Below the pieces are notes generated by a model that was given only the letters and a program-made list of their open reading frames with translations, ran no database searches and was not told the origin of the DNA. From Bryobacterales bacterium (lineage in GTDB: Bacteria > Acidobacteriota > Terriglobia > Bryobacterales > Bryobacteraceae): a DNA stretch of 64,000 nt. Positions within the stretch are counted from its first letter, which is position 1; the number at the start of each line of letters is the position of its first letter. The position numbers and the translations under genes are program-made. Of this stretch, positions 17,965-27,623 are shown one piece after another. Where the stretch lies: NCBI GenBank assembly GCA_019261985.1, contig JAFAQY010000015.1, positions 1 to 64,000 on the forward strand, written 5' to 3'.

Positions 17965-19360
17965 GGAGCGTCCCTCCGGTGGAGCAGGCTTCAGCCTGCA
18001 ACGGAGGCTTCAGCCTCCGCCCGGCGTTCCGTCCAGGGCTGAAGCCCTGGTTGCAGGCTGAAGCCTGCTCCACGTTGACGGTTTCGCCGTCGTATAGATC
18101 CCGGAGATGATTGGTTGCCAGGATTGCATCGCCGGTAACGCCGGAAAGGATGCGGACGAAATCGCCGTCGGCCTCGCCCACCTGCACCACTGCCACGTGT
18201 GCCTTTCCATCGCGTATAACGAACACCTGGGAAGAGTTCGTGCTTGCGTCGGTTAATATTGCGGCCCGCGGCACGAAAATGCCCTGTTGCGTGCCCGGCA
18301 GAGCGATACGTGCCGTAGCGAACATCCCGGGCTTCAGCGCCAGATCCTGGTTTGCGAACGTTGCCTGCACGGCGAAAGTGCGGGAATTGGGATCCACCGC
18401 GGGATTGACCGCGATGATCCGTCCTCGAAAGTCGCGCGACGGGAAGCCTGCGACATTTGCGGTCACTTCCAGGCCGACGCGCAACTGCGGCGAGCTTGCC
18501 TCGGCGACCTGCAACTCCAGTTTGAGCGGCGTCAGCTTGACCACCGTGGCGATCTTGGCCTTGTTGTCCACATACTCACCCGCGGCAACCGGGCGCGCGC
18601 TGACATAGCCTGCGAACGGGGCTCGAATTTCTGTATCCGCGAGCGTCTTTTGCGCCAGAGCTAGCTGCGCGCGGATTCCGTCGAGCGAAGCCTGTTGAGT
18701 GGCCACGCCCTGATAGTTTTGCTTGGCGGCGTTGAGCGTGGCTTCGTAAACCTGGCGCGCCGAGTTCACCTGGGCGTCGGCGGTATCCGCCGCTGTTTTG
18801 GCTTTGTCGTAAGCGCTGCGGGAGACATCGCCGGTATCCACCAGATTCGCGTAGCGCTGCGCGTCCGCCTGCGCCAGTTTTGCCTGCGCCACCGCGGAAT
18901 CATAGGCCGCCTTTGCAGACAACGCTTCGGGAACGTTGTTTACGTCGAAGTTTTGATTCCGCACCAACCCGATCTTGGACTCGGCCTGACGGAGCGAGCC
19001 TTCCGCTTGCTGCAGCCCGGCCTGCGCCTGCTGCAGCCGCAGCTTGGCATCGCGATCGTCCAGCCGCGCAATAACCTCACCCTCGGTGACAAAGCTGCCG
19101 ACGTCGACAGGAGTCGCGACAATTATGCCCGTGGTCTGCGGCGCAACGTCAGAGGAATCCACTGCAATAAAGCTTCCCGTGGCCTGCACAGTTGCGGATA
19201 CTTGCCGGACCACTGCGCGCGCCGTGGTCACGGTGGGCGTGGACGAAAGATTCTCAGGCAGCGGTCCTGATTTTGCCGCAGTAGTCGAGCCCGGCCGGTT
19301 GCATGCGGCCGCGAAGGCGAATACCGCCGCGCATGCGGTGATGTTTCGAAATGCTCTCAT
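17957..19360 (-). CDS. RND efflux periplasmic adaptor (membrane fusion protein)
   Basis: This 467-residue lipoprotein-like adaptor starts at ATG 19360, which overlaps the tetR stop as ATGA. The frame is open to 19729 but only as an antisense-free shadow of tetR. The signal ends in AFAAACNRPG (lipobox Cys). Then come the biotinyl/lipoyl half (VDVGSFVTEGEVIARLDD), the coiled-coil hairpin (QQAQAGLQQAEGSLRQAES to AKQNYQGVATQQA), the second lipoyl half (TEIRAPFAGYVSARPVAAGEYV) and beta-barrel domains. The last 36 residues, beginning QASACNQGFSPGR, are encoded by a palindromic repeat. Confidence 0.9.
   Translation of the reverse strand: MRAFRNITACAAVFAFAAACNRPGSTTAAKSGPLPENLSSTPTVTTARAVVRQVSATVQATGSFIAVDSSDVAPQTTGIIVATPVDVGSFVTEGEVIARLDDRDAKLRLQQAQAGLQQAEGSLRQAESKIGLVRNQNFDVNNVPEALSAKAAYDSAVAQAKLAQADAQRYANLVDTGDVSRSAYDKAKTAADTADAQVNSARQVYEATLNAAKQNYQGVATQQASLDGIRAQLALAQKTLADTEIRAPFAGYVSARPVAAGEYVDNKAKIATVVKLTPLKLELQVAEASSPQLRVGLEVTANVAGFPSRDFRGRIIAVNPAVDPNSRTFAVQATFANQDLALKPGMFATARIALPGTQQGIFVPRAAILTDASTNSSQVFVIRDGKAHVAVVQVGEADGDFVRILSGVTGDAILATNHLRDLYDGETVNVEQASACNQGFSPGRNAGRRLKPPLQAEACSTGGTLHA
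17979..18073. repeat. Palindromic repeat, B type, translated as the MFP C-terminus
   Basis: Bounded by GTGGAGC (17979-17985) and GCTCCAC (18067-18073). Modules are GCAGGCTTCAGCCTGC, GGAGGCTTCAGCCTCC, CCAGGGCTGAAGCCCTGG and GCAGGCTGAAGCCTGC. It lies fully inside the adaptor CDS without breaking the frame. Confidence 0.9.
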
Positions 19361-20040
19361 TTCCGGGCTCCGTGCCCCTTCCGGGCGCCATTTCCGTTTC
19401 CGATTCCGTTGAGGACCATGGTGGTTAGCTGCTCCACGATAGCGTCGTCCGTGAGCGGTAGCATTTTGATGCCGAACAAGTACTTTCCCGATGCATATTG
19501 TTTCGCGGCGGCGATCGCGCACAGAACGGCCGCGCCGGGATCGCCCTTCCGGAACGCGCCCTCCTTCTGCCGCCGTTCGACGTAACCGCGCAGGAATTCG
19601 TAAGTCGAGAGGCCCATCCGTTCGTGGAACAAGTCGGCGAGCGCATGCCCATCGAGCGCGGCGAACATCATCAGCCGGTGGAAGGCCGTATTTTCGCGGA
19701 ACGATTTTACGATCTGCGAGATCAGGCACCGTAGTAATCCGGCATCATCTCGTTTATCCGCGAGCGCTCGCATCTCGACCATCCATTCGTCGGCGCCGCT
19801 CTCCTGCTGTTGATCGTCGAGGATGGCGCGATACAGGTCTTCCTTGGTGGCAAAATGGCGGAACAGGATCGCCTCGCTGACGCCGCAGGCGGCCGCAATG
19901 TCCTTTGTCCGCGTGCCGCTGAAACCGTGCCTGGAGAACAGGTCGACGGCGGTACGGATCAACTGCCGCCGCCGGTCATCGGAAGAAAGCCGCCGAGGGG
20001 ATGGCAAAGGCCCGGAAACGGTGTTCGGTTGCAATTGCAT
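19357..20040 (-). CDS. TetR-family repressor of the efflux operon
   Basis: This 227-residue protein has an N-terminal TetR HTH (RRQLIRTAVDLFSRHGFSGTRTKDIAAACGVSEAILFRHFATKEDLYRAIL, about residues 24-72) and a helical ligand domain. The C-terminal tail NGNGARKGHGARK is low-complexity. It is the first gene of the operon and overlaps the adaptor gene by 4 bp. An operator-like palindrome lies just upstream, so it probably represses itself and the pump until an inducer binds. Confidence 0.9.
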   Translation of the reverse strand: MQLQPNTVSGPLPSPRRLSSDDRRRQLIRTAVDLFSRHGFSGTRTKDIAAACGVSEAILFRHFATKEDLYRAILDDQQQESGADEWMVEMRALADKRDDAGLLRCLISQIVKSFRENTAFHRLMMFAALDGHALADLFHERMGLSTYEFLRGYVERRQKEGAFRKGDPGAAVLCAIAAAKQYASGKYLFGIKMLPLTDDAIVEQLTTMVLNGIGNGNGARKGHGARK

Positions 20041-20041
20041 A

Positions 20042-20063
20042 AGTGAGTACTTACTGGACTATA
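20042..20063 (-). promoter_or_regulatory. TetR operator and -10 element of the efflux operon
   Basis: AGTGAGTACTTACT (20042-20055) is a near-perfect palindrome (two mismatched positions) starting 2 bp upstream of the tetR ATG. A minus-strand -10-like TATAGT (20058-20063) adjoins it. A repressor bound here would block initiation. The -35 is unclear. Confidence 0.5.
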
Positions 20064-20167
20064 GCATGCCGGACACGATTCGTTCGAGTACAGCGCGATC
20101 GGTCTATGCCGCCGCCAACAGTCGCGGGGAGCGAGCTTGATGGCGGCGTGGAGCGGATATGCGGGCG

Positions 20168-21505
20168 CTAAACGCCCGCGATGGTTCCCGTACTATCTCC
20201 GAACTTGTCGCGTTCCAGCCCAGCCTTCTGTAGTAGCGTCAGGTGCAGGTTCGCGATGGGCGTGCGCTCAGGGAGCACGATGTGCTGGCCGCCGAGCTTC
20301 ACCTTGCCGTTGCCGCCGCCGACGATGATGTTCGGCTCGGGATAGTTGTTATGCAGGTCGCTATTGCTCATATTCGATCCGTACATGAAGATCGAATGGT
20401 CCAGTAGCGTGCCTTCGCCGTCCTTTGTTTCCGCCATTTTCTTTACGAACTCGGCGAATTTCTCTACGTGCCACGTCTGAATCTTGGCCAGCTTGTTTAT
20501 GCGCTCAAGATCGTTGGCGTGATGCGATACCGGGTGGAAGGCGTCCGGAACGCCGATATGGTTATAGGTCCGGTTTGTGCCTTCCGCGACCATGATGTAG
20601 GTCGCCACGCGAGTGAGGTCCGCTTGGAAGGCAAGAGCCAGCAGGTCGAACATCAGCTTCACTTGCGCGGCGAAATCTTCCAGTTCCCCTAACGGAGCAT
20701 CCGGAATCTTTAGCCCGGAAAGATTGTGTGCGCCGGCTTTTTGCGTACGCCGCTCGATCTCGCGGACACTTTCAAGATACCCGTCGAGCGCGGCCCGGTC
20801 GCCCGGCCCGAGATCGCCTTGAAGCTTCTTCGTCCTATCGAGCATCAAGTCGAGCATGCTGTTGGTCTGCCGGCCGATCGCCGCCCGCTCCTGCGGCGTG
20901 TCGCCTTCGCCGAAAAGTTGCAGGAAGACCTTGCGCGGGTTGTATTCCATGGGCAGCGGCGACTCGGCGTCGCGGAAAGAAAGAGTGGTGTAGCTGCCGC
21001 CCCCGCCGGCGGCCGTTTGGACGATCGTCTCCGACGCTAATTCGAGCGACGGCAGCGGCGTTTCCTGGCCAATGAACTTCGCGATCACCTGATCCAGCGT
21101 GACGGACATGTGCGCGCGCGGGCCGCCCGTATCCGGGCGCGTGGCGCTGAGCCACGTCGCCGGAGTAAACGTGTGAACGGAGCCGGCGGTCGCGGCATTT
21201 TCCAGGTTCCCGAAAGAATTTACGTACTTCTTATAGGGCTCGAGCGGCGACAGAATCGGGCTGAGCTTAAACTCCGCGCCCGAGCCGCTGGGCGTCCATT
21301 TGTCCATCGCCGGGCCGTGCGAGGTGTTATACATGATGGCGCCGTGAGGAAGGTAAAAGAACGCGGCGCGCATTTTGGGCGCCGCGGCGGTTTGCGCAAG
21401 CGCCGTGGCGGCGGGCACCATGGCTTCTAAAAACGGCAACGCCAATTTCACTCCGGCAGCCTTCAACACCGTTCTGCGGGCGATATGTTTTTTGGTGATG
21501 AACAT
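20168..21505 (-). CDS. DUF1552 domain exported protein
   Basis: This 445-residue protein starts at ATG 21505 (after AGAGGGA) with a Tat-like leader MFITKKHIARRTVLKAAGVKLALP. Family motifs include RAAFFYLPHGAIMYN, SHHANDLERINKLAKIQTWHVEKFAEFV and the C-terminal IANLHLTLLQKAGLERDKFGDSTG. DUF1552 proteins are nearly always encoded with DUF1592 cytochrome-like proteins, as here (16-bp gap). They are found in Planctomycetes and Acidobacteria, probably in polymer degradation. The reaction is not known. Confidence 0.85.
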   Translation of the reverse strand: MFITKKHIARRTVLKAAGVKLALPFLEAMVPAATALAQTAAAPKMRAAFFYLPHGAIMYNTSHGPAMDKWTPSGSGAEFKLSPILSPLEPYKKYVNSFGNLENAATAGSVHTFTPATWLSATRPDTGGPRAHMSVTLDQVIAKFIGQETPLPSLELASETIVQTAAGGGGSYTTLSFRDAESPLPMEYNPRKVFLQLFGEGDTPQERAAIGRQTNSMLDLMLDRTKKLQGDLGPGDRAALDGYLESVREIERRTQKAGAHNLSGLKIPDAPLGELEDFAAQVKLMFDLLALAFQADLTRVATYIMVAEGTNRTYNHIGVPDAFHPVSHHANDLERINKLAKIQTWHVEKFAEFVKKMAETKDGEGTLLDHSIFMYGSNMSNSDLHNNYPEPNIIVGGGNGKVKLGGQHIVLPERTPIANLHLTLLQKAGLERDKFGDSTGTIAGV

Positions 21506-21521
21506 GTGATTCCCTCTTGCC

Positions 21522-23972
21522 CTATTTGCTCTGGGCGACTTCTTTCGAAACAGCTTTAGGAGCCGCCGATGAAACCGCCGCCGGGCCCTGCTTCCGGAAC
21601 GCTTCCGTATTGACGATTCCCAAAACAATCGACGAAAACTTGTAATTGTCTTTCGCCGCCGCGCGCACAACCGCCCGAACCTGCGGCATGTCGAAGTACT
21701 CCAGCTCGCGATTAAGAGCGTACATCATCAGCTTCTCTGTCATCGCCCGCGCGAACATCGCGGGATTTCCGGCAAGCTGGGCCCTCAGTTCCACAACACC
21801 ATTAAGCGGCGTGCCGTTCGGCAGGACCGTGCTGGCGTCGATCTTGGCGTTATTGGCCTGCCGGTCCACCGTGCGCCATTGGCCGATAGCATCGAAGCTC
21901 TCCAGAGGCAAACCCGTGGGATCGATTACGCCATGGCACTGCATGCAGATCGGCTTAGCGCGATGCTGCTCCAGCCGCTCCCGGATGGTTTTCGGTATCT
22001 CGCCCGCGACCTGATCCAGATTGGTCGCGACGTTCGGAGGAGGCGGCGACGGCGGCGTGCCCATCAGCTTATCCAGCACCCACGCGCCGCGCAGCACCGG
22101 AGACGTGCGGTCGCCATACGAGGTGCGCAACAGGACCGCGCCTTTGCCCAAAAGGCCAAAACGCGTATTGTCCGCCAGCGTGACCTGCCGGAATTGATTG
22201 CCCAGGACTCCGGAAACCCCATAGTGGCGAGCCAAACGCTCGTTTAGGAAAGTGTGGTTGGCCGTCAGAAGGTCGAGAACGCTCCGGTCTTCTAAAAGGA
22301 TGCTGCCGATGAAGTCCTCGGCCTCAGTCGAGAAATCGCGCCGTAATTGCTCGTTGAAGGCGGGAAATAACATTGCGTTGGGTTGAACGGCATCGAGATC
22401 GGCGAGGTTCAGCCACTTCATGGCGAAGCCGGTTACCAGGCTGGATGCCTTGGGATCCGCCAGCATCCGCCGCACTTGCTTTTCGAGAGCGCCGGGCTTG
22501 CTTAAACCGCCCGCCGCCGCGACAGTCAGCAGTTCATCGTCCGGGCCTGTATTCCAAAGAAAAAAGGAAAGCCGCGATGCGAGTTCCAGATCCGTAAGAG
22601 CGAACTCGGTATTTGGCCCCGCGCCCTTGGGTCCACGAATGGCGCGGTACAGAAAATCCGGACTTGCGATTACCGCCGCAACCACCTGCTCGATCCCCTG
22701 TTCGAAACTTCCGCCGTTCTCGCGGCCGGCTTCGTAAAAGGGCATGATCCGGTTCACGTCCTCCGCGGTTACGGGGCGGCGGAACGCACGCCGCGCGAGG
22801 GTTTCCGTGATCTGCCTGGCGCACGCTGGTTCGCCGGTAGTGTTGGGATCGCAGACAAAAATCATTGAGCGCCGGGCAGTCTTCGAAACGCCGGTCGGGT
22901 TGTACGGTCCGACGATCTCGATTCCGTCCACAAGGCGCGCCATGCGGCCGTTCCCTCCGCCGAACCCGAGCTGGCCGATACCGCCGAATCCACCCACGAC
23001 ATTTTCGTCCGATTCCACATGCGAACGGTCGATGAACGCCACCACGACATCGCGAACGCCGGCTTGAACCTGCACCGGAATTTTCTGGAAGCGCTCCATG
23101 ATCTGGGCGCGGCCCGGAGCCCCCTTGCGATCGGCCAGGGCTTGATCCGCGGGCCCGCCGATCGATTTGCGGAAGACGGTTTTGCCGTCGATCATAATCA
23201 CCAGCGTGCTGGCATTCTCCATCGTGCTGGTGTAAAGGCCCACGGAAAGATCGAGGACGTTGATGCGGTACTCGCCGTCGGCGGGGAAATTATGCTTGAA
23301 CCTGACGCCGCCTCGCGTGCCGGGGGGCAGCGGATCGGGATTGTTTTGAAGCGCCGTGATCAGGTACTTGATATTCGAAATGCGAGTGCTTACGGCCTGC
23401 TTGGCGACTTGTCGCGCGGCAGTGATGTATTGATCGAGGAACGCGGGCGACACGCTCAGGGCGGCCGCGATGTTGTCGAATCCGCCGACCTGGATATCCT
23501 GCGGCAGGACGTCCTTCGTGTTCACGTCCACTCCAACCAAAGCTTTAATCGAGGCCGCGTATTCAGTGCGGTTCAGGCGCTGAATGGGCACGTAGCCCGC
23601 TTTTTGACCTTTGGCATTCGAGTCGAGATTGTTTTCCATCCAGGCGATGAACGAGTCGATGTCCTTCTGCGGCGGTTGCGCATTGCCGGGCGGTGGCATT
23701 AAACGCCCGCGCAGTTTGCGCAACGCCTTCTCCCACACGTCGGCATTGCTGGAGGCATTTTGAAGGTCGAGGCCTTCGAGCGAGAGGCCGCCGCTTTTTA
23801 CCGTAGGGTTGTGACATTCGACGCAATAGGTGTCGATCATCTCGCGATAGTGATCGACATTTATAGCGGGAGCCGGCGCCGCCTTAGATGGCGCGGGCGT
23901 CTGCGCCTTCGTCGTGAGGAGAGCAGCCGAGGCAATCAGAACGATAACGGCAATAAGATAAAGGCGCTTCAT
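21522..23972 (-). CDS. DUF1592/DUF1587/DUF1588/DUF1585 multidomain cytochrome c-like protein
   Basis: This 816-residue exported protein has a signal peptide (MKRLYLIAVIVLIASAALLTT) and a heme c motif CVECH (Cys50, Cys53, His54). It then has the DUF1587 block (LNRTEYAASIKALVGVDV), a carbohydrate-binding-like insert, and DUF1592/1588/1585 (RRAFRRPVTAEDVNR; ASRLSFFLWNTGPDDELL; LLRTSYGDRTSPVLRG). A second CMQCH motif follows in the DUF1588 region. It is the first gene of a pair with DUF1552. It is probably periplasmic and redox active; substrate unknown. Confidence 0.88.
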   Translation of the reverse strand: MKRLYLIAVIVLIASAALLTTKAQTPAPSKAAPAPAINVDHYREMIDTYCVECHNPTVKSGGLSLEGLDLQNASSNADVWEKALRKLRGRLMPPPGNAQPPQKDIDSFIAWMENNLDSNAKGQKAGYVPIQRLNRTEYAASIKALVGVDVNTKDVLPQDIQVGGFDNIAAALSVSPAFLDQYITAARQVAKQAVSTRISNIKYLITALQNNPDPLPPGTRGGVRFKHNFPADGEYRINVLDLSVGLYTSTMENASTLVIMIDGKTVFRKSIGGPADQALADRKGAPGRAQIMERFQKIPVQVQAGVRDVVVAFIDRSHVESDENVVGGFGGIGQLGFGGGNGRMARLVDGIEIVGPYNPTGVSKTARRSMIFVCDPNTTGEPACARQITETLARRAFRRPVTAEDVNRIMPFYEAGRENGGSFEQGIEQVVAAVIASPDFLYRAIRGPKGAGPNTEFALTDLELASRLSFFLWNTGPDDELLTVAAAGGLSKPGALEKQVRRMLADPKASSLVTGFAMKWLNLADLDAVQPNAMLFPAFNEQLRRDFSTEAEDFIGSILLEDRSVLDLLTANHTFLNERLARHYGVSGVLGNQFRQVTLADNTRFGLLGKGAVLLRTSYGDRTSPVLRGAWVLDKLMGTPPSPPPPNVATNLDQVAGEIPKTIRERLEQHRAKPICMQCHGVIDPTGLPLESFDAIGQWRTVDRQANNAKIDASTVLPNGTPLNGVVELRAQLAGNPAMFARAMTEKLMMYALNRELEYFDMPQVRAVVRAAAKDNYKFSSIVLGIVNTEAFRKQGPAAVSSAAPKAVSKEVAQSK

Positions 23973-24125
23973 AGGTTGTAACGCGTCGCGGTGTCAACAA
24001 CTTGCGATTGGGAGTTCATCGAGCGAACCTTCTTATGTTTATCACAAACGCGGGCGATTTTGGCAACGCCGTTATGCGGAAGCGAGCCGATGCCGGGCGC
24101 CCGCGCCATGCGCGAGCACCGCCGG

Positions 24126-25790
24126 TCAGGCGTCCTTTCCACGCGCGTAAGAGATCAGCACGCCAACAACGATCACCACCACGCAGCCGATCACGTTGAA
24201 CCAAAGGTAGGAGATGGTGGTGAACAGGTATGCGGCGAAAATAGCCGCCTCGCCGGCGAGCACTCCCCAAAACGCTCCCGCGGCGCCTACGCGTCTAAAG
24301 AAAAACGCCAGAACGAAAACGCCGAGCAGCCCGCCATAGAAAAGCGAGCCGACAATGTTCACGGCTTCGATCAGCGCGCCGAAACTCTTCCCATACTGCG
24401 CGAAGATCACCGCATAAATACCCCAAAACACCGTAGCCAGGCGCGACGCATTCAAGTAATGATGATCGGACGCGCCTTTGCGGACGTGCCGCTCGTAGAG
24501 ATCGATTACCGAAACGGCAGCCAGGGAATTAATTTCGCCTGAAGTGGACGACATGGCGGCGCTAAAGATCACGGCGATAATCAAGCCGACTAATCCCACG
24601 GGTAGAAAGTTCGTGACGAAGGACAAGAAGATGTAATTGGTATCGTGGAAATCCGGACCGGCTAGTTTCTCACCTTCCGCGTGCGCTGCGTTTAGATCGT
24701 TCTGCGCGGCCTCATATCGCAAGCGGCTCGCCTCCCTCAATTCATGGTCGCCAGAGGCCTGCTTTTGAAGGTACTCCTCCGCCGCGCGCTGCCGTGCCGC
24801 GAATGCCTGGTCGTAGCGGCGCTGCACTTCGGGGAACCTTGGATCGCTCTGTATGCGATTCATCTCCACCGGTTGAAACAGCAGCGGCGGTTTCTCGAAT
24901 GTGAAGAAGACGAACACCATGGCGCCGATGAACAGAATGAAAAACTGCATGGGGATCTTGGCCATCGCGTTGAACAGCAGGCTCAGCCGGCTCTGTTCGA
25001 TCGACTTGCCGCTCAAGTACCGCTGGACTTGCGATTGGTCGCAGCCGAAATAAGCCAGCGCTAGAAACATTCCGCCGATCAGCCCGCTCCAGAGGTTGTA
25101 ACGGTCGCCCCAATCCCGATTGGTAGTCACCGCGTTCAGCCTGCCGGCCGCGCCGGCCAGCGACAAAGCATTTCCGAAAGTTATATGCGCGGGCAGCAGA
25201 TGGATCGCCATCGTTAGCGCCACCACCAGCGCGGAAGTGATCAACATCATCTGAACGACGTCGGAATGGATGACGGCTTTGTTGCCTCCCAGCGATGTGT
25301 ACACGACGATCAGCACGCCCATCATAATCGTCGTTACCCTATCGGGCCATCCGAGAATCACCGATAGCACTGCCGAGGGCGCGTACAACGACAACCCCGC
25401 CGCAAGCCCGCGCTGGATGAGAAAAATCGCGCTTACTAGCGAGCGGGTTTTCACATCGAAGCGCTGCTCCAGGTATTCGTACGCCGTTAAGACGTTCGCT
25501 TTGTGGAATATCGGCACGGCAGTGGCGCAGAGAATCACCATCGCGAGCGGAAGGCCGAAATAGAACTGCACGAACCGCATTCCATCGGTATAGCTTTGCC
25601 CCGTAGTGGAAATGAAGGTGACGGCGCTGGCCTGGGTCGCCATGATGGAAAGCCCCATCGCATACCAGGGCATGGTTTTGCCCGCCAGCACAAAATTCCG
25701 GACCGTATCGCTGCCCCGGCCGCGCCAGATCCCGTAGGCGACGATGAACGCCAGCCACGAGAACATTACCAGCCAGTCGACAGGTCTCAT
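24126..25790 (-). CDS. Sodium:solute symporter (SSS/SLC5 family)
   Basis: This 554-residue transporter has about 13 helices and the SSS motifs GLSIMATQASAVTFIS (Na+ site region), VYTSLGGNKAVIHSDVVQ and FSAAMSSTSGEINSLAAVSVIDLY. Between helices near residue 300 and 385 there is an unusual charged, coiled-coil-like stretch (QRRYDQAFAARQRAAEEYLQ and following). It imports an unknown solute with sodium. The gene stands alone: the next downstream gene is 150 bp away, and a palindromic repeat lies just upstream. Confidence 0.85.
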   Translation of the reverse strand: MRPVDWLVMFSWLAFIVAYGIWRGRGSDTVRNFVLAGKTMPWYAMGLSIMATQASAVTFISTTGQSYTDGMRFVQFYFGLPLAMVILCATAVPIFHKANVLTAYEYLEQRFDVKTRSLVSAIFLIQRGLAAGLSLYAPSAVLSVILGWPDRVTTIMMGVLIVVYTSLGGNKAVIHSDVVQMMLITSALVVALTMAIHLLPAHITFGNALSLAGAAGRLNAVTTNRDWGDRYNLWSGLIGGMFLALAYFGCDQSQVQRYLSGKSIEQSRLSLLFNAMAKIPMQFFILFIGAMVFVFFTFEKPPLLFQPVEMNRIQSDPRFPEVQRRYDQAFAARQRAAEEYLQKQASGDHELREASRLRYEAAQNDLNAAHAEGEKLAGPDFHDTNYIFLSFVTNFLPVGLVGLIIAVIFSAAMSSTSGEINSLAAVSVIDLYERHVRKGASDHHYLNASRLATVFWGIYAVIFAQYGKSFGALIEAVNIVGSLFYGGLLGVFVLAFFFRRVGAAGAFWGVLAGEAAIFAAYLFTTISYLWFNVIGCVVVIVVGVLISYARGKDA

Positions 25791-25804
25791 TATTTAAAGC
25801 TCAT

Positions 25805-25890
25805 GTGGGCCAGGCTTCAGCCTGCGGCCGGCTTCAGCCCGCCATACCTGAATGGCGGATTCAAGTCGCCGCAGGCTGAAGCCGCCCCAC
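25805..25890. repeat. Palindromic repeat, B type
   Basis: Bounded by GTGGGC and GCCCCAC, with modules CAGGCTTCAGCCTG, GCCGCAGGCTGAAGCCGCC and others. It lies in the gap between the divergent symporter and sulfite oxidase-like genes. Confidence 0.8.
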
Positions 25891-25960
25891 TTGCGTAGGC
25901 AGCACACCATTGTGGCATGCTCACCGGACGAACTCGAAAACAAGGTACAATACCTCCGTT

Positions 25961-27139
25961 ATGCCGCTTCAAATCACGCGTAGGGAGACGTTCAAGAGAA
26001 GCTTCGCCGCGGTGGGCCTCGCCGCGCTGGCTAAGGAATGGTCCATGCCCGCGTTCGCTCAAGACGCGAGCGACGTCCCATTCACCGATATTCCCGCAAA
26101 TTTCAATCCCGCCAATCCGCAAGCGGCGGTGCGCATGCTCGATATCCGCAAAATCGACGGGCTGATCACGCCGAAGGATTCGTTCTTCGCCATGCAGCAC
26201 AACAACAAGCCCGAGATCGATGCCGCGGCCTACCGCCTGAAGCTCACAGGCATGGTGAATAAGGAGACCGAACTCTCGCTCGCCGATCTGAAGAAGATGG
26301 GCGCCAGCGATGTTGTGGCGGGGTACGAGTGTTCGGGCAACAGCCCGCGCGCCGTTGAGGGAATGTCTTCGAACGGCCGCTGGACGGGAGTCCCGCTGAA
26401 TACGGTCCTAAAGCAGATCGGTGTTCATCCCGACGCGCGCGAGGTAGTCTTTTTCGCAACCGATCGCGGCATGACGGACGTAGTGTTCCGCCAGCAGACT
26501 TTCAAGCTCGAACAGCAATTCGGACGCAGCATTACGCTCGAAAATGCCATGAAGCCGGATCCTCTGCTCGCGTATGCGCTGAATGGCGATCCGTTGAATC
26601 GCGAACAGGGCTTCCCCGTGCGGCTCCTGATGCCGGGCTGGTACGGAGTCTGCAATGTGAAGTGGCTGTCCGAGATTCATCTCCAAGAGGACCGCTATCT
26701 CGGCAATTATCAGGCGAGGTGGTACCGCTCCGTCGTGGGCGTAGGCGGCACGGGCGAAGACGCCGATCCGCAGACACAGTGGGTGGAGACGGAAATCACC
26801 AGGATGCACCTGAAGTCGGTCATCGCGCGGGTGCGCAAAAACGCGGGAGCGTTGCAGGTGCTGGGTTTCGTGCTGAACGATGGTACTCCGCTGAAGTCTG
26901 TCGAAGTGCAGATCGATAACGGCCCGTGGCAGCCGGCGACACTCGATCCTTCAAACACGAAGTACTCATGGAAGCTATTTACGTACCAGTGGCAGGGCGC
27001 GAGTCCCGGCGAGCATACGCTTGTCTCCCGCGCCACCGACGCCAACGGCAACATCCAGCCTACGGCGGCCGAACTGAAGCGCAAAAAGACCTTTTTGCAG
27101 GATAATTCGCAGTTCCCCCGCAAGGTGATGGTCGCCTAA
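25961..27139 (+). CDS. Sulfite oxidase-like molybdopterin enzyme
   Basis: This 392-residue protein starts at ATG 25961 with a Tat-type leader (RRETFKRSFAAVGLAAL, cleavage after AFA). The molybdopterin domain has the metal-binding Cys124 in GYECSGNSPRAVEG and the motif PVRLLMPGWYGVCNVKWL. It is followed by the C-terminal dimerisation domain (VLGFVLNDGTPLKSVEVQIDNGPW). No heme domain. It would oxidise sulfite or a related S/N-oxide in the periplasm. The electron acceptor is unknown. The WbuC gene follows at 4 bp. Confidence 0.85.
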   Translation: MPLQITRRETFKRSFAAVGLAALAKEWSMPAFAQDASDVPFTDIPANFNPANPQAAVRMLDIRKIDGLITPKDSFFAMQHNNKPEIDAAAYRLKLTGMVNKETELSLADLKKMGASDVVAGYECSGNSPRAVEGMSSNGRWTGVPLNTVLKQIGVHPDAREVVFFATDRGMTDVVFRQQTFKLEQQFGRSITLENAMKPDPLLAYALNGDPLNREQGFPVRLLMPGWYGVCNVKWLSEIHLQEDRYLGNYQARWYRSVVGVGGTGEDADPQTQWVETEITRMHLKSVIARVRKNAGALQVLGFVLNDGTPLKSVEVQIDNGPWQPATLDPSNTKYSWKLFTYQWQGASPGEHTLVSRATDANGNIQPTAAELKRKKTFLQDNSQFPRKVMVA

Positions 27140-27143
27140 CGCC

Positions 27144-27623
27144 TTGAGCGCCGTACGCCTCATTTCCGGCGCATTGTTCGACTCGGTTGAAGCGCAAGCC
27201 GCGCAGTCGCCGCGGCGGCGCATGAACCACAACTTTCATTCCGGGCCGGACGATAATCCGCATCGATTTCTGAATGTTCTGCTGTACGGCACGTATATTC
27301 GGCCGCATCGGCACCTGGATCCGCCCAAGGCGGAATCGTTCGTGGTTTTGGAAGGCGCCGCCGATGTGATCGTGTTCGACGATCACGGCAACATAACGGC
27401 TCGATATAGGCTCGGCGCGGCGTCCGGATCGGGACGGGTATGGGGTGTCGATTTGCCGCCCGGCATATGGCATACGATTCTGCCGCGAACGCCGCGAGCG
27501 GTCTGCTTCGAGGTGAAACCGGGACCTTGGCAGCCTGCAACCGACAAGGAATTCGCCCCTTGGGCGCCGGCGGAAGATGACCCGGCCGCGGCGGAGTACG
27601 CGAAGGCTTTGCTGGAGCGTTAA
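27144..27623 (+). CDS. WbuC-family cupin metalloprotein
   Basis: This 159-residue cupin uses TTG at 27144, 4 bp after the upstream stop. The cupin motif is YIRPHRHLDPPKAESFVVLEG, with second-box His in LPPGIWHTILP. WbuC proteins occur in O-antigen loci but also as solitary cupins of unknown activity. Here the partner is a sulfite oxidase-like gene, so the assignment is by fold only. Confidence 0.75.
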   Translation: MSAVRLISGALFDSVEAQAAQSPRRRMNHNFHSGPDDNPHRFLNVLLYGTYIRPHRHLDPPKAESFVVLEGAADVIVFDDHGNITARYRLGAASGSGRVWGVDLPPGIWHTILPRTPRAVCFEVKPGPWQPATDKEFAPWAPAEDDPAAAEYAKALLER

